Shown: positions 47,067-54,309 of the stretch, piece by piece | Numbering within the stretch: position 1 is the first letter of the stretch | How the letters are laid out: every line of letters begins with the position of its first letter | NCBI RefSeq assembly: GCF_014841615.1 | Contig: NZ_JACYUG010000002.1 | Span: 62,001-126,000, forward strand | Length of the DNA: 64,000 nucleotides | DNA from: Sphingomonas sp. CFBP 8760 | GTDB taxonomy: Bacteria > Pseudomonadota > Alphaproteobacteria > Sphingomonadales > Sphingomonadaceae | Reading direction: 5' to 3' | Notes under the pieces: generated by a model | What the model saw: only the letters and a program-made list of their open reading frames with translations | The model's database searches: none | Told to the model about the DNA's origin: nothing | Position numbers and translations under genes: made by a program

Positions 47067-47818
47067 TCGACCTGCACCTGATCGGAATCGGTACGGGTAA
47101 TCCCGATCATCTGACGCGGGCCGCCGAACGGGCGATGCAGGCCGCCGACCTGATCCTGCTGCCGCGCAAGCGCGCCGATACCGCCGATCTGCTCGACCTG
47201 CGCCAGACCTTGTGCGCGGCGGTGGCGATGCCCGACACGCATGTCGTGCTGTTCGACCTGCCCGAGCGTGACGATGCCGCCCCCTATGGTGAGGCGGTAG
47301 AGGCATGGCACGACGCCATCGCGAAGGCATGGGCCGATGCGATCGAGACCCATCTGCCGCAGGGCGGGCGGCTGGCGCTGCTCGTCTGGGGCGACCCCTC
47401 GCTGTACGACAGCAGCCTGCGGATCGCGCAGCGGCTGGGCGCCGACGGCATGGCGATGCGGGTCAGCGTGGTGCCGGGCATCACCAGCCTGCAGGCGCTG
47501 ACCGCCGCGCACGCCATTCCACTCAATACCGTCGCCGCACCGGTGACGATCACCACCGGCCGCCGACTGCGGGAACGGGGGTGGCCGGAGGGGGTGGATA
47601 CGGTCGCGGTGATGCTCGACGGCGGCTGCGCGTTCGAGACGATCGACCCGGCGGGGATCACGATCTGGTGGGGTGCCTATCTCGGCATGGCGCAACAGGC
47701 GCTGGCGGCCGGGCCGCTGGGCGAAGTCGGGCCGACGCTGCGGGCCCGCCGTGCCGCGCTGCGGGCGACGCATGGCTGGATCATGGATACCTATCTGCTG
47801 CGTCGATCGCCCGCCTGA
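47063..47818 (+). CDS. cobF: Precorrin-6A synthase (deacetylating, C1-methyltransferase)
   Basis: A 251-aa methylase specific to the aerobic pathway; it methylates C1 with loss of acetate. Features are LIGIGTGNPDHLTRAAERAMQAADLILLPRK, LLVWGDPSLYDSSLRIAQ and VVPGITSLQALTAAHAIPLN, and the C-terminal HGWIMDTYLLR. It is the last gene of the riboswitch-led operon; a perfect palindrome follows 27 bases after the stop. Confidence 0.95.
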   Translation: MIDLHLIGIGTGNPDHLTRAAERAMQAADLILLPRKRADTADLLDLRQTLCAAVAMPDTHVVLFDLPERDDAAPYGEAVEAWHDAIAKAWADAIETHLPQGGRLALLVWGDPSLYDSSLRIAQRLGADGMAMRVSVVPGITSLQALTAAHAIPLNTVAAPVTITTGRRLRERGWPEGVDTVAVMLDGGCAFETIDPAGITIWWGAYLGMAQQALAAGPLGEVGPTLRARRAALRATHGWIMDTYLLRRSPA

Positions 47819-47845
47819 GCCGGGATGACATCCGCCTGATCCATC

Positions 47846-47877
47846 CCGTCGTTGCGAGCGTAGCGAAGCAACGACGG
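47846..47877. repeat. REP-like palindrome after cobF
   Basis: Perfect 10-bp arms CCGTCGTTGC and GCAACGACGG flank GAGCGTAGCGAA. The unit resembles the TCATTGCGAGC...AGCGAAGCAATC repeat found twice at 59268-59345. It lies between convergent genes (cobF and the degenerate phosphatase) and could end transcription in either direction. Confidence 0.8.
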
Positions 47878-47913
47878 ATAGACAGGTTTCACGTCATCAC
47901 GCTCCAGCGATCG

Positions 47914-48468
47914 TCACGCCCGGCGCAGTTCCTGCAGCCGCCAGCGCCCGTGCCCGTGCCGCGACAGGGTGACCCGCATCAGCGGCGTCACGTCGATGCC
48001 CAGCGTGGCGGCGACCGGTATTCCCAGCGCGTGCGCGATCGCCGCCCGGATCACCGCGACATGGGTGACGGCTAGCATGCTGCCCGCCGCCAGCCCGTCC
48101 AGACACGACCCCACCCGGTCGGCGACCGCCGCCATGCTTTCCCCACCCGGCGCACCCGTTTCGGGCGCCGCCAGCCAGGCGGCCAGCGCCGCGCCGTCCA
48201 CCTCGTCCAGTCCCGCGCCGGTCCAGTCGCCGGCATCGATGTCGCGCAACGACGGCTCATCCTCCCCCGTGAGCGACAGCAGCGCGGCGGTGTCGCGGGC
48301 CGCCATGCCGGGGGCGATCAGGCACCGGTCGAACCGTCGCCCACCGGGTACGAACCGCCGCACCGCTGCGCGCCCACCCTCGTCGAGCGGCTCGGCCGGA
48401 TCGGGAAACCGGGCGGCGCGGAACGATGCCGTGGCCCCGGCGCACAGCAGGACGAGATGGGTCGACAC
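47914..48468 (-). CDS. Histidine-phosphatase-like protein lacking the catalytic RHG motif
   Basis: A 184-aa protein of the phosphoglycerate-mutase-like fold. The N-terminal position of the catalytic RHG triad reads C9-A10-G11 (LVLLCAGATASFR), so both the arginine and the phospho-accepting histidine are gone. The second histidine (VTHVAVIRAAIAHALG) and the ESMAAVADRV region remain. The start is GTG 48468. It lies between the two B12 units, next to cbtB; an intact alpha-ribazole phosphatase is encoded at 51660-52226. It is probably inactive as a phosphatase and may have a binding role. Homologues with a CHG variant are possible and would show where the change arose. Confidence 0.8.
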   Translation of the reverse strand: MSTHLVLLCAGATASFRAARFPDPAEPLDEGGRAAVRRFVPGGRRFDRCLIAPGMAARDTAALLSLTGEDEPSLRDIDAGDWTGAGLDEVDGAALAAWLAAPETGAPGGESMAAVADRVGSCLDGLAAGSMLAVTHVAVIRAAIAHALGIPVAATLGIDVTPLMRVTLSRHGHGRWRLQELRRA

Positions 48469-48511
48469 CGGCAAAATGCTCCTGATCGATTGACGTGCCC
48501 CGGCGCAGCGG

Positions 48512-48625
48512 CCACAGTCGCGGGCATCGGAGCCGGGCGGGAAGCCGGTGAAATTCCGGCGCGGTCGCGCCACTGTGATCGACGGGTTCGTCCCTGTCGA
48601 GAGCCAGACCCCGCCCGGCACCTCC
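48512..48625 (+). ncRNA. Second cobalamin riboswitch (short type), upstream of cbtB
   Basis: The plus strand shows the core of a B12 aptamer: GCATCGG, then GGAAGCCGGTGAAATTCCGGCGCGG, GCGCCACTGT, and finally GAGCCAGACCCC. It is more compact than the one at 33976 and ends about 40 bases before cbtB. A GCCGGG...CCCGGC hairpin right before the AGGAG site of cbtB could be the expression platform. cbtA/cbtB cobalt-transport genes are known targets of B12 riboswitches. Confidence 0.88.
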
Positions 48626-48666
48626 ACCCCCCGCGCCGGGCGCGTATTCCCGGCAGGAGCATGCCT

Positions 48667-48903
48667 GTGACGACCGGCCTTTCCATACCCTTCGACGATC
48701 GCCTCGATGGCAAAGGCGGCGGCATCGCCCGCCCCATCCCGATCGCGGACATCATGCCATGGGCGGTGTTCGCTGCCGTGGTCGCGCTGATCCTGCTGTA
48801 CTTCGTCAGCACCGAACAGGGCGCCTTCGCGCTGTTCGAGGGCAAGTATGTGCACGAATATGTGCATGACGGCCGCCATCTGCTGGGCTTTCCCTGCCAC
48901 TGA
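48667..48903 (+). CDS. cbtB: Cobalt transporter accessory subunit CbtB
   Basis: A 78-aa protein with one membrane helix (MPWAVFAAVVALILLYFVS) and the family C-terminal metal motif HEYVHDGRHLLGFPCH. With CbtA it forms a proposed cobalt importer. The GTG at 48667 is favoured because AGGAG lies seven bases before it; the ATG at 48661 is only one base from that site. It is the first gene after the second riboswitch. Confidence 0.92.
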   Translation: MTTGLSIPFDDRLDGKGGGIARPIPIADIMPWAVFAAVVALILLYFVSTEQGAFALFEGKYVHEYVHDGRHLLGFPCH

Positions 48904-48921
48904 TCCTGTCGGGGAAGCGCC

Positions 48922-49635
48922 ATGATGAAGACGTTGCTCTGGCGGGGGATGCTCGCCGGACTGGCCGGTGCGTTCGCCGCCGCCACCTTCGCCCTGCTGT
49001 TCGCGGAACCGCGGATCGATGCCGCCATCGCTTTGGAATCGCGCCATGCGATGGCCGGGATGGCGGCCGAGCCCGAGCTGGTCGGCCGTGCCGTGCAGAA
49101 GACCTGGGGACTGTTCACCGCGATGGGACTGTACGGCACCGCGCTGGGCGGGCTGTTCGCGATCGTGTTCGGCGGGCTGTACGGCCGCGTCGGGCAGACG
49201 GCGCCGCGCACGCTGGCGTTGACGCTGGCGATCGCCGCCTTCGTGGTCGTCGTGCTGGTTCCGGCGATCAAGTATCCGCCGACGCCGCCCGCGGTCGGGC
49301 TGCATGAGACCGTCCGGCTGCGCACCGCCGCCTGGTTCGCGATGCTGGCGCTGTCCATCGCCGCCGCCGTGGCCGCCGGTCGTCTCCAGCGGGTGATGGC
49401 CGCACGGGTCGCGGCGACCGACCGGCTGATGATCGCCGGTGGCGCCTATGTCGCGATCGTCGCGGCCGGGCAGTTGCTGCTGCCGTCGATCGATGAGGTG
49501 CCCGCCGATTTCCCCGCGACGTTGCTGTGGCAGTTCCGTCTTGCCGCGATCGCGACGCAGGCGGTGTTCTGGCTGGTAGCCGCCGACCTGTTCGGCCGCG
49601 CCGCGAGCCGCATCGTGGAATGGAACCGACCATGA
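48922..49635 (+). CDS. cbtA: Cobalt transporter subunit CbtA
   Basis: A 237-aa membrane protein with about six helices, the family start MLAGLAGAFAAATFALLFAEPRIDAAIALE and VPAIKYPPTPPAVG in the middle. CbtA is the proposed cobalt-transporting subunit acting with CbtB, encoded 18 bases upstream. Its stop overlaps the cobO start (ATGA), so transport and adenosylation are expressed together. Confidence 0.93.
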   Translation: MMKTLLWRGMLAGLAGAFAAATFALLFAEPRIDAAIALESRHAMAGMAAEPELVGRAVQKTWGLFTAMGLYGTALGGLFAIVFGGLYGRVGQTAPRTLALTLAIAAFVVVVLVPAIKYPPTPPAVGLHETVRLRTAAWFAMLALSIAAAVAAGRLQRVMAARVAATDRLMIAGGAYVAIVAAGQLLLPSIDEVPADFPATLLWQFRLAAIATQAVFWLVAADLFGRAASRIVEWNRP

Positions 49636-50243
49636 TCGACGACCCCGCCGCCGAGGCACGCCATGCCGAAAAGATGCAGCGCATCCAGGCCGCCCGGCGC
49701 GACATGATGGCCAGCAAGACCGGCGAGAAGGGCCTGCTGATCGTCCATACCGGCCCCGGCAAGGGCAAGTCGACCGCCGCGTTCGGCATGGCCGTGCGCG
49801 CGATGGGGCACGGGATGAAGGTCGGCATCGTCCAGTTCGTGAAGGGCGCGATGACCACCGGCGAACGGGCGATCTTCGACGCCTTCCCCGACCTCGTCAG
49901 CTTCTGCCCGATGGGCGAGGGCTTCACCTGGGACACGCAGGATCGCGCCCGCGATATCGCGGTCGCCAGGACGGCGTGGGACGAGGTGCGCCGGATGATC
50001 GCCGATCCCGCAATCGCGATGGTGATCGCGGACGAGCTGAACATCGTGCTGCGCTATGGCTATCTGCCGGTCGAGGAAGTCGTGGCCGCCGTCATGGACC
50101 GGGCGCCGATGAAGCACGTCGTCGTCACCGGCCGCAACGCCCCGCCATCCCTGATCGACGCCGCCGATCTGGTGACCGAGATGACGCAGGTGAAGCATCC
50201 CTTCCGCGGCGGGATCAAGGCGCAGGCCGGAATAGAATTCTGA
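49632..50243 (+). CDS. cobO: Cob(I)yrinic acid a,c-diamide adenosyltransferase
   Basis: A 203-aa CobA/CobO-type enzyme that transfers the adenosyl group from ATP to Co(I) corrinoid. The P-loop GPGKGKST is at residues 41-48; VQFVKGAMTTGE and VIADELNIVLRYGYLP follow, and the C-terminal KHPFRGGIKAQAGIEF is diagnostic. It overlaps cbtA by 4 bases and touches the DUF1636 gene by one base (TGATG). Confidence 0.96.
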   Translation: MIDDPAAEARHAEKMQRIQAARRDMMASKTGEKGLLIVHTGPGKGKSTAAFGMAVRAMGHGMKVGIVQFVKGAMTTGERAIFDAFPDLVSFCPMGEGFTWDTQDRARDIAVARTAWDEVRRMIADPAIAMVIADELNIVLRYGYLPVEEVVAAVMDRAPMKHVVVTGRNAPPSLIDAADLVTEMTQVKHPFRGGIKAQAGIEF

Positions 50244-50653
50244 TGAAACTGATCCCCGTCGACAACGCACCCGCCGTGGTGGTGTGCAACACCTGCCGGT
50301 TCAGCAAGGAGGAACGCGACGACCCCGCCGGCCGTCGTGGCGGCGCGCTGCTGTTCGACGCGCTCGTCGCGGCGCGGGCGGCGGACCCGGCCTTTGCCGA
50401 TGTCGCGGTGCAGGCGATGCCGTGCCTGTTCGCCTGCACGGAGTTCTGCACGGTGCATCTGCGCGGCCCCGGCAAGGTCGGCTATGTCATGGGCCGGTTC
50501 GCCGCCGATGCGGAGGCGGCACGCGCGATCCTGGAATATGCCGCGCACTTTGCGGCCAGCGACACCGGGCAGGTGCCCTTCAAACAATGGCCGGCGGGGG
50601 TGAAGGGGCATTTCATCACGCGCACCCCGCCCGAGGGGTATGTCGTCGAATGA
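50243..50653 (+). CDS. DUF1636 family metal- or cluster-binding protein
   Basis: A 136-aa protein of the DUF1636 family, found in B12 gene clusters. Five cysteines in two groups (C15-x2-C18 and C61-x3-C65-x3-C69) suggest a bound metal or [2Fe-2S] cluster on a thioredoxin-like fold; this is inferred from spacing. Its place between cobO and cobT, with 1- and 4-base overlaps, points to a role in cobalt handling or corrinoid reduction, but no reaction is established. Confidence 0.85.
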   Translation: MKLIPVDNAPAVVVCNTCRFSKEERDDPAGRRGGALLFDALVAARAADPAFADVAVQAMPCLFACTEFCTVHLRGPGKVGYVMGRFAADAEAARAILEYAAHFAASDTGQVPFKQWPAGVKGHFITRTPPEGYVVE

Positions 50654-51663
50654 TCGTCTTCGCCTCGCCCGCCGATTTCGTCGCGGCCATCGAGACGCTG
50701 CGTCCCCCGGACGCCGACAGCCGCGCCGCCGCCGCGCGGCGTCAGGCCGAACTGACCAAGCCGCCGGGATCGCTGGGACGGCTGGAGGAGATCGCGCTGT
50801 TCATGGCGGGATGGCAGGGCCGCGCCCGGCCCCGGCTGGATCATGGCCGCGTCGTGGTCTTCGCGGGCAACCACGGCGTCGCGGCGCGCGGGGTGAGCGC
50901 CTTTCCGGCCGAGGTGACCGCGCAGATGGTCGCCAACTTCCAGTCCGGCGGTGCGGCGATCAACGCGCTGGCCGCCGCCGCCGGGCTGGCGCTCGGCGTG
51001 GTGGCGCTGGACCTCGACCGGCCCACTGCGGATTTCACGACCATGCCCGCGATGGGGGTGGACGACTGCCTCGCCGCGATCAACGCCGGGGTGGCGGCGG
51101 TGTCGCCCGATCTCGACCTGCTGGTGCCGGGTGAGATGGGGATCGCCAATTCGACCGCCGCCGCCGCGCTGTGCGCCGCGAGTTTCGGCGGCACGGCGCG
51201 CGACTGGGTGGGGCCGGGCACGGGCGTCGAGGGTACGGCGCTGGCCGCGAAGATCGCGGCGGTGGACGCCGCCCTGCTGCGCCACCGCGCGGAGGCGACC
51301 GATCCGTTCGAGACGCTGCGGCGACTGGGCGGGCGGGAGATCGCGGCGATCGCCGGGGCGGTGGTGGCGGCGCGCCGCCACGGCATCCCGGTGCTGCTCG
51401 ACGGGTTCATCGGCACGGCGGCCGTCACGCCGCTGGCCGCCCATCGGCCGGGCATCGTCGATCATTGCCTGGCCGGGCACGTCTCCGCCGAACCGGGCCA
51501 TGTCCGACTGCTGGCCCGACTGGGGCTGGTACCGCTGCTGTCGCTCGACATGCGGCTGGGCGAGGCGAGCGGGGGAGCGGTGGCGGCGATGCTGGTCCGC
51601 GCCGCGCTGGCCGCGCATGACGGCATGGCGACCTTTGCCGAGGCGGGCGTCGCCACCGCGTGA
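50650..51663 (+). CDS. cobT: Nicotinate-nucleotide-dimethylbenzimidazole phosphoribosyltransferase
   Basis: A 337-aa enzyme (CobT in enteric, CobU in Pseudomonas naming) that makes alpha-ribazole phosphate for the lower ligand. Features are LTKPPGSLGRLEEIALFMAGWQ, VFAGNHGVAARGVSAFPAEVTAQMVANF, GEMGIANSTAAAALCA and LLSLDMRLGEASG. It overlaps the DUF1636 gene (ATGA) and the next phosphatase gene (GTGA), so the lower-ligand genes are a tight block. Confidence 0.96.
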   Translation: MIVFASPADFVAAIETLRPPDADSRAAAARRQAELTKPPGSLGRLEEIALFMAGWQGRARPRLDHGRVVVFAGNHGVAARGVSAFPAEVTAQMVANFQSGGAAINALAAAAGLALGVVALDLDRPTADFTTMPAMGVDDCLAAINAGVAAVSPDLDLLVPGEMGIANSTAAAALCAASFGGTARDWVGPGTGVEGTALAAKIAAVDAALLRHRAEATDPFETLRRLGGREIAAIAGAVVAARRHGIPVLLDGFIGTAAVTPLAAHRPGIVDHCLAGHVSAEPGHVRLLARLGLVPLLSLDMRLGEASGGAVAAMLVRAALAAHDGMATFAEAGVATA

Positions 51664-52226
51664 CCGCGCCGCGCATCGTCCATCTGATGCGGCACGGCGA
51701 ACCCGACGGCGCGGGCCGGATGATCGGCCATGGCGATCCGCCGGCGACCCCGGCGGGGATCGCCGCCTGCATCGCCGCCGCCGCGTCGCTGACGCCGGTG
51801 GCGATCGTCGCGTCCGACCTTGCCCGCGCCCATGCCTGCGCCAATGCGATCGGCGGGCCGCACGGATTGGCGGCCGGGCGCGACGCCCGCTGGCGGGAAC
51901 TGAATTTCGGCGACTGGGACGGCCGGCACCCCCGCGATCTCGACCCGGACGCGCTGGCCCGTTTCTGGGCCGATCCCGATGGGGCGCCGCCGCCCGGTGG
52001 CGAACGCTGGTCGGCGCTGGTCGAACGCGTCGGTGCGGCGATCCCCGCCCTGGTAGACGGGACGCTGGTCGTCACCCATGCCGGCGCGATCCGCGCGGCG
52101 CTGGCGGTATCGTGCGGTTTCGATGCACGGCAGACTTGGACGTTCGCGCTGCCCTATGCCGGGATCGTCACACTGCGGCTGTGGCCGGACACGCCACCCG
52201 TCGCCCAGATCGTGAGACTGGCGTGA
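51660..52226 (+). CDS. Histidine phosphatase, likely alpha-ribazole phosphatase
   Basis: A 188-aa phosphoglycerate-mutase-like phosphatase with an intact catalytic RHG (residues 11-13 in LMRHGEPDG), a conserved ELNFGDWDG and the second histidine in VVTHAGAIRAAL. Lying between cobT and cobS with overlaps on both sides, it is the expected remover of the phosphate from alpha-ribazole phosphate or adenosylcobalamin phosphate (CobC in enteric naming). The start is GTG 51660. Confidence 0.88.
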   Translation: MTAPRIVHLMRHGEPDGAGRMIGHGDPPATPAGIAACIAAAASLTPVAIVASDLARAHACANAIGGPHGLAAGRDARWRELNFGDWDGRHPRDLDPDALARFWADPDGAPPPGGERWSALVERVGAAIPALVDGTLVVTHAGAIRAALAVSCGFDARQTWTFALPYAGIVTLRLWPDTPPVAQIVRLA

Positions 52227-52933
52227 GGCGGATCCTGCTGGCGCTGGGGTTCCTCACCCGCCTGCCTGTGCCTGCGGTGACGGCATCGACGGCGGATTTC
52301 GCGGCGGCGATCCGCTGTTATCCGCTGGTCGGCCTGGTCATCGGCCTGTGCGTCGCGCTGGCGGGAGGGGCGGGTGCGCTGATCGATCCATGGGCGGGCG
52401 CGCTGGCGGCGTTGGCGATGTGGGTGGGCGTGACCGGGGCGCTGCATCTCGACGGGCTCGCTGATCTGGCGGACGGGCTGGGCGCGGCGCATGGCGACCG
52501 CACCCGCCTGCTGGCGGTGATGGCCGACCCGCATGTCGGCAGCTTCGGGGTGGTGACGCTGGGCCTGCAATTGCTGGCGAAGCTGGTGCTGCTCCATGCC
52601 TGCGCGCCGATCGGGTGGGCGATCGTGTTGATCCCGGCAGCGGCACGGATCGGGCCGCTCGGCTGGGCACGCTGGCTGCCGCCGGTCACGCAAGGGCTGG
52701 GCGCGACGGTCGCCCGCGCGGTACGGCGGCGGGACCCGATCGGCTGGGGGCTGCTGCTCGCGGGCGGCGGGGTGGTGTTCCCCGTCCTGCTGGCCGCACC
52801 GGTCCTGATCCTAGCCTATGCGCTGTGGCTGCGGCGCAAGCTGGGCGGGATCAACGGCGACGCGCACGGCGCGGGGATCGAACTGGTCGAAACCGGGCTG
52901 CTAGTCGTGCTGGCGGTGCTCGGCCCGCGCTGA
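52223..52933 (+). CDS. cobS: Adenosylcobinamide-GDP ribazoletransferase
   Basis: A 236-aa membrane enzyme (CobS in enteric, CobV in Pseudomonas naming) that joins the lower ligand to adenosylcobinamide-GDP. It starts at GTG overlapping the phosphatase stop. Features are LGFLTRLPVPAVTA at the N-terminus, the metal-binding HLDGLADLADGLGAAHGDR with acidic residues, VMADPHVGSFGVV, and several hydrophobic helices. It is the last gene of the second B12 unit; the nested palindrome element begins four bases after its stop. Confidence 0.95.
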   Translation: MRRILLALGFLTRLPVPAVTASTADFAAAIRCYPLVGLVIGLCVALAGGAGALIDPWAGALAALAMWVGVTGALHLDGLADLADGLGAAHGDRTRLLAVMADPHVGSFGVVTLGLQLLAKLVLLHACAPIGWAIVLIPAAARIGPLGWARWLPPVTQGLGATVARAVRRRDPIGWGLLLAGGGVVFPVLLAAPVLILAYALWLRRKLGGINGDAHGAGIELVETGLLVVLAVLGPR

Positions 52934-52936
52934 GTG

Positions 52937-53083
52937 TCTGTTTAGAAACTCGCGAGAGGGCAAGTTTCAAGGCGGTGCCGGCCCGCTCCCCCTCCCGGCC
53001 ACCCATTCAGGATACGCTGTGGGTGGCCGGGAGGGGGAGCGGGCCGGCACCGCAAAACGCGCCCCGGCGCGTTTTCAAACAGA
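52937..53083. repeat. 147-bp nested palindromic element between cobS and cysH
   Basis: The outer ends TCTGTTTAGAAAC and GTTTTCAAACAGA are inverted repeats matching at 11 of 13 positions. Inside is a perfect 34-bp inverted repeat (52972-53005 and 53020-53053) with a 14-base loop, then a second small hairpin AAAACGCGC...GCGCGTTTT at 53054-53075. The layout looks like a small non-autonomous mobile element or a dispersed intergenic repeat, and it lies between two convergent genes, where it can act as a terminator. No target-site duplication is evident. Confidence 0.85.
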
Positions 53084-53111
53084 TTATGACGTCACCAGTC
53101 GCGAGCGTGGT

Positions 53112-53888
53112 TCAGCGGATCGGGGGTTCGCCGTCGTCCACCTTGATGCCGGTGCCGGCGATCATGTGGATGCCGCATTCCACCTTGTCCATCCCGCGCC
53201 AGCGACCCGCGCGCGGGTCTTCGCCGGGACGGACGGGCGAGGTGCAGGGCGCGCAGCCGATCGAGGGGTAGCCCTGCGCTTCCAGCGGGTGGCGGGGCAG
53301 GTCGTGCTCGGCGAAATACGCGTCGAGCGCGGCCTTGTCCCAATCGACCAATGGGTTGATCTTGAGCCGGCCCTGATCCTCCTCGAACCGGGGCAGCGCG
53401 GTGCGGGTGCCGGCCTGGAAGCCCTTGCGGCCCGAAATCCAGGCGTCGAAGGGGACGAGCGCGCGAGCGAGCGGTTCCACCTTGCGGATTTCGCAGCAGC
53501 CATCGGGGTCGTAGGACCAGCGTTCCGCCTGCTTGTCGCGCACCGCGAGCAGGTGCGGATCGGGACGCACGACGCGCAGGTCGGTGAGGCCGAGGCGCTC
53601 GGACAGGGTGTCGCGATAGGCCAGCGTCTCGCCGAACATCTTCTGGGTATTGGTGAAGATCACCGGCACGGAGCGGTCGACGCCCGCGACGATATGCAGC
53701 AGCACCGCCGATTCCGCCCCGAACGACGATACCGCCGCGACCCGCCCGGCGAGGTCGCCGGTCAACAGTTCGGCGAGCATCGCCGGCGCGGGCACGCCGG
53801 CGAAGCGCGCCTCCAGCGCCGCCGCGTCGGCGGCGGTGAAGGCGGGGCGGGTATCGATCGTGTCGAGGACACGCGCCGGTTCAGCCAT
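53112..53888 (-). CDS. cysH: Adenylyl-sulfate (APS) reductase
   Basis: A 258-aa thioredoxin-dependent reductase of sulfate assimilation. The cysteine pair CC (131-132) and C212-x2-C215 are the [4Fe-4S] ligands that separate APS reductases from PAPS reductases, and the catalytic cysteine is in KVECGIH near residue 238. SSFGAESAVLLHIV is the PP-loop. The start ATG 53888 overlaps the DUF934 gene by 8 bases. It is the last gene of the sulfur operon. Confidence 0.93.
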   Translation of the reverse strand: MAEPARVLDTIDTRPAFTAADAAALEARFAGVPAPAMLAELLTGDLAGRVAAVSSFGAESAVLLHIVAGVDRSVPVIFTNTQKMFGETLAYRDTLSERLGLTDLRVVRPDPHLLAVRDKQAERWSYDPDGCCEIRKVEPLARALVPFDAWISGRKGFQAGTRTALPRFEEDQGRLKINPLVDWDKAALDAYFAEHDLPRHPLEAQGYPSIGCAPCTSPVRPGEDPRAGRWRGMDKVECGIHMIAGTGIKVDDGEPPIR

Positions 53889-54309
53889 GACGGCGTTTCC
53901 AGACGGGCACGACCGCATCGGCGGCCGGCTGATAGCGATAGTCGTAGCGGTCGAGGCTGCGGCGCAGCACCTCCGCATCGATCTCCGCTTCGGGAGCGAA
54001 GCTGTCGAAGCCGCAGCGACGCATCAGCGGCAGCTGGTCGACCAGCACGTCGCCCTGCGCCCGCAACTCGCCGGTATAGCCGCCCTCGCGCAGGATACGA
54101 CCGGCCGAATAGCCGCGACCGTCGCGGAACGACGGGAAGCTGACCTCGATCAGTGCGAGCCGATCCAGATAGGGCAGGAGCGCGCGCGCATCCTCACCCG
54201 CTTCCAGCCGGACGGCGGTGGCGTTGGTCTGTTTGGCGAGGAAAGCGTCGAGCGTAACCGCCGGCTCGTCATGCGCCACGTCGTCGCGGAAGCGCAGCAG
54301 GTCATCCAT
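53881..54309 (-). CDS. DUF934 family protein of the sulfate assimilation operon
   Basis: A 142-aa protein of the DUF934 family, nearly always found with cysI and cysH in alpha- and betaproteobacteria. Family features are LPYLDRLALIEVSFPSFRDGRGYSAGRILRE and GELRAQGDVLVDQLPLMRRCGFDSF. Its biochemical role is unproven. It overlaps cysI and cysH by 8 bases at each end, so the three are translated as a unit. Confidence 0.9.
   Translation of the reverse strand: MDDLLRFRDDVAHDEPAVTLDAFLAKQTNATAVRLEAGEDARALLPYLDRLALIEVSFPSFRDGRGYSAGRILREGGYTGELRAQGDVLVDQLPLMRRCGFDSFAPEAEIDAEVLRRSLDRYDYRYQPAADAVVPVWKRRHG

Noticed and set aside
47914..49659. Long minus-strand frame covering cbtB, cbtA and the second riboswitch
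   Set aside because: Only the last 185 codons resemble a phosphatase-fold protein; the rest is antisense to cbtA/cbtB and the riboswitch.
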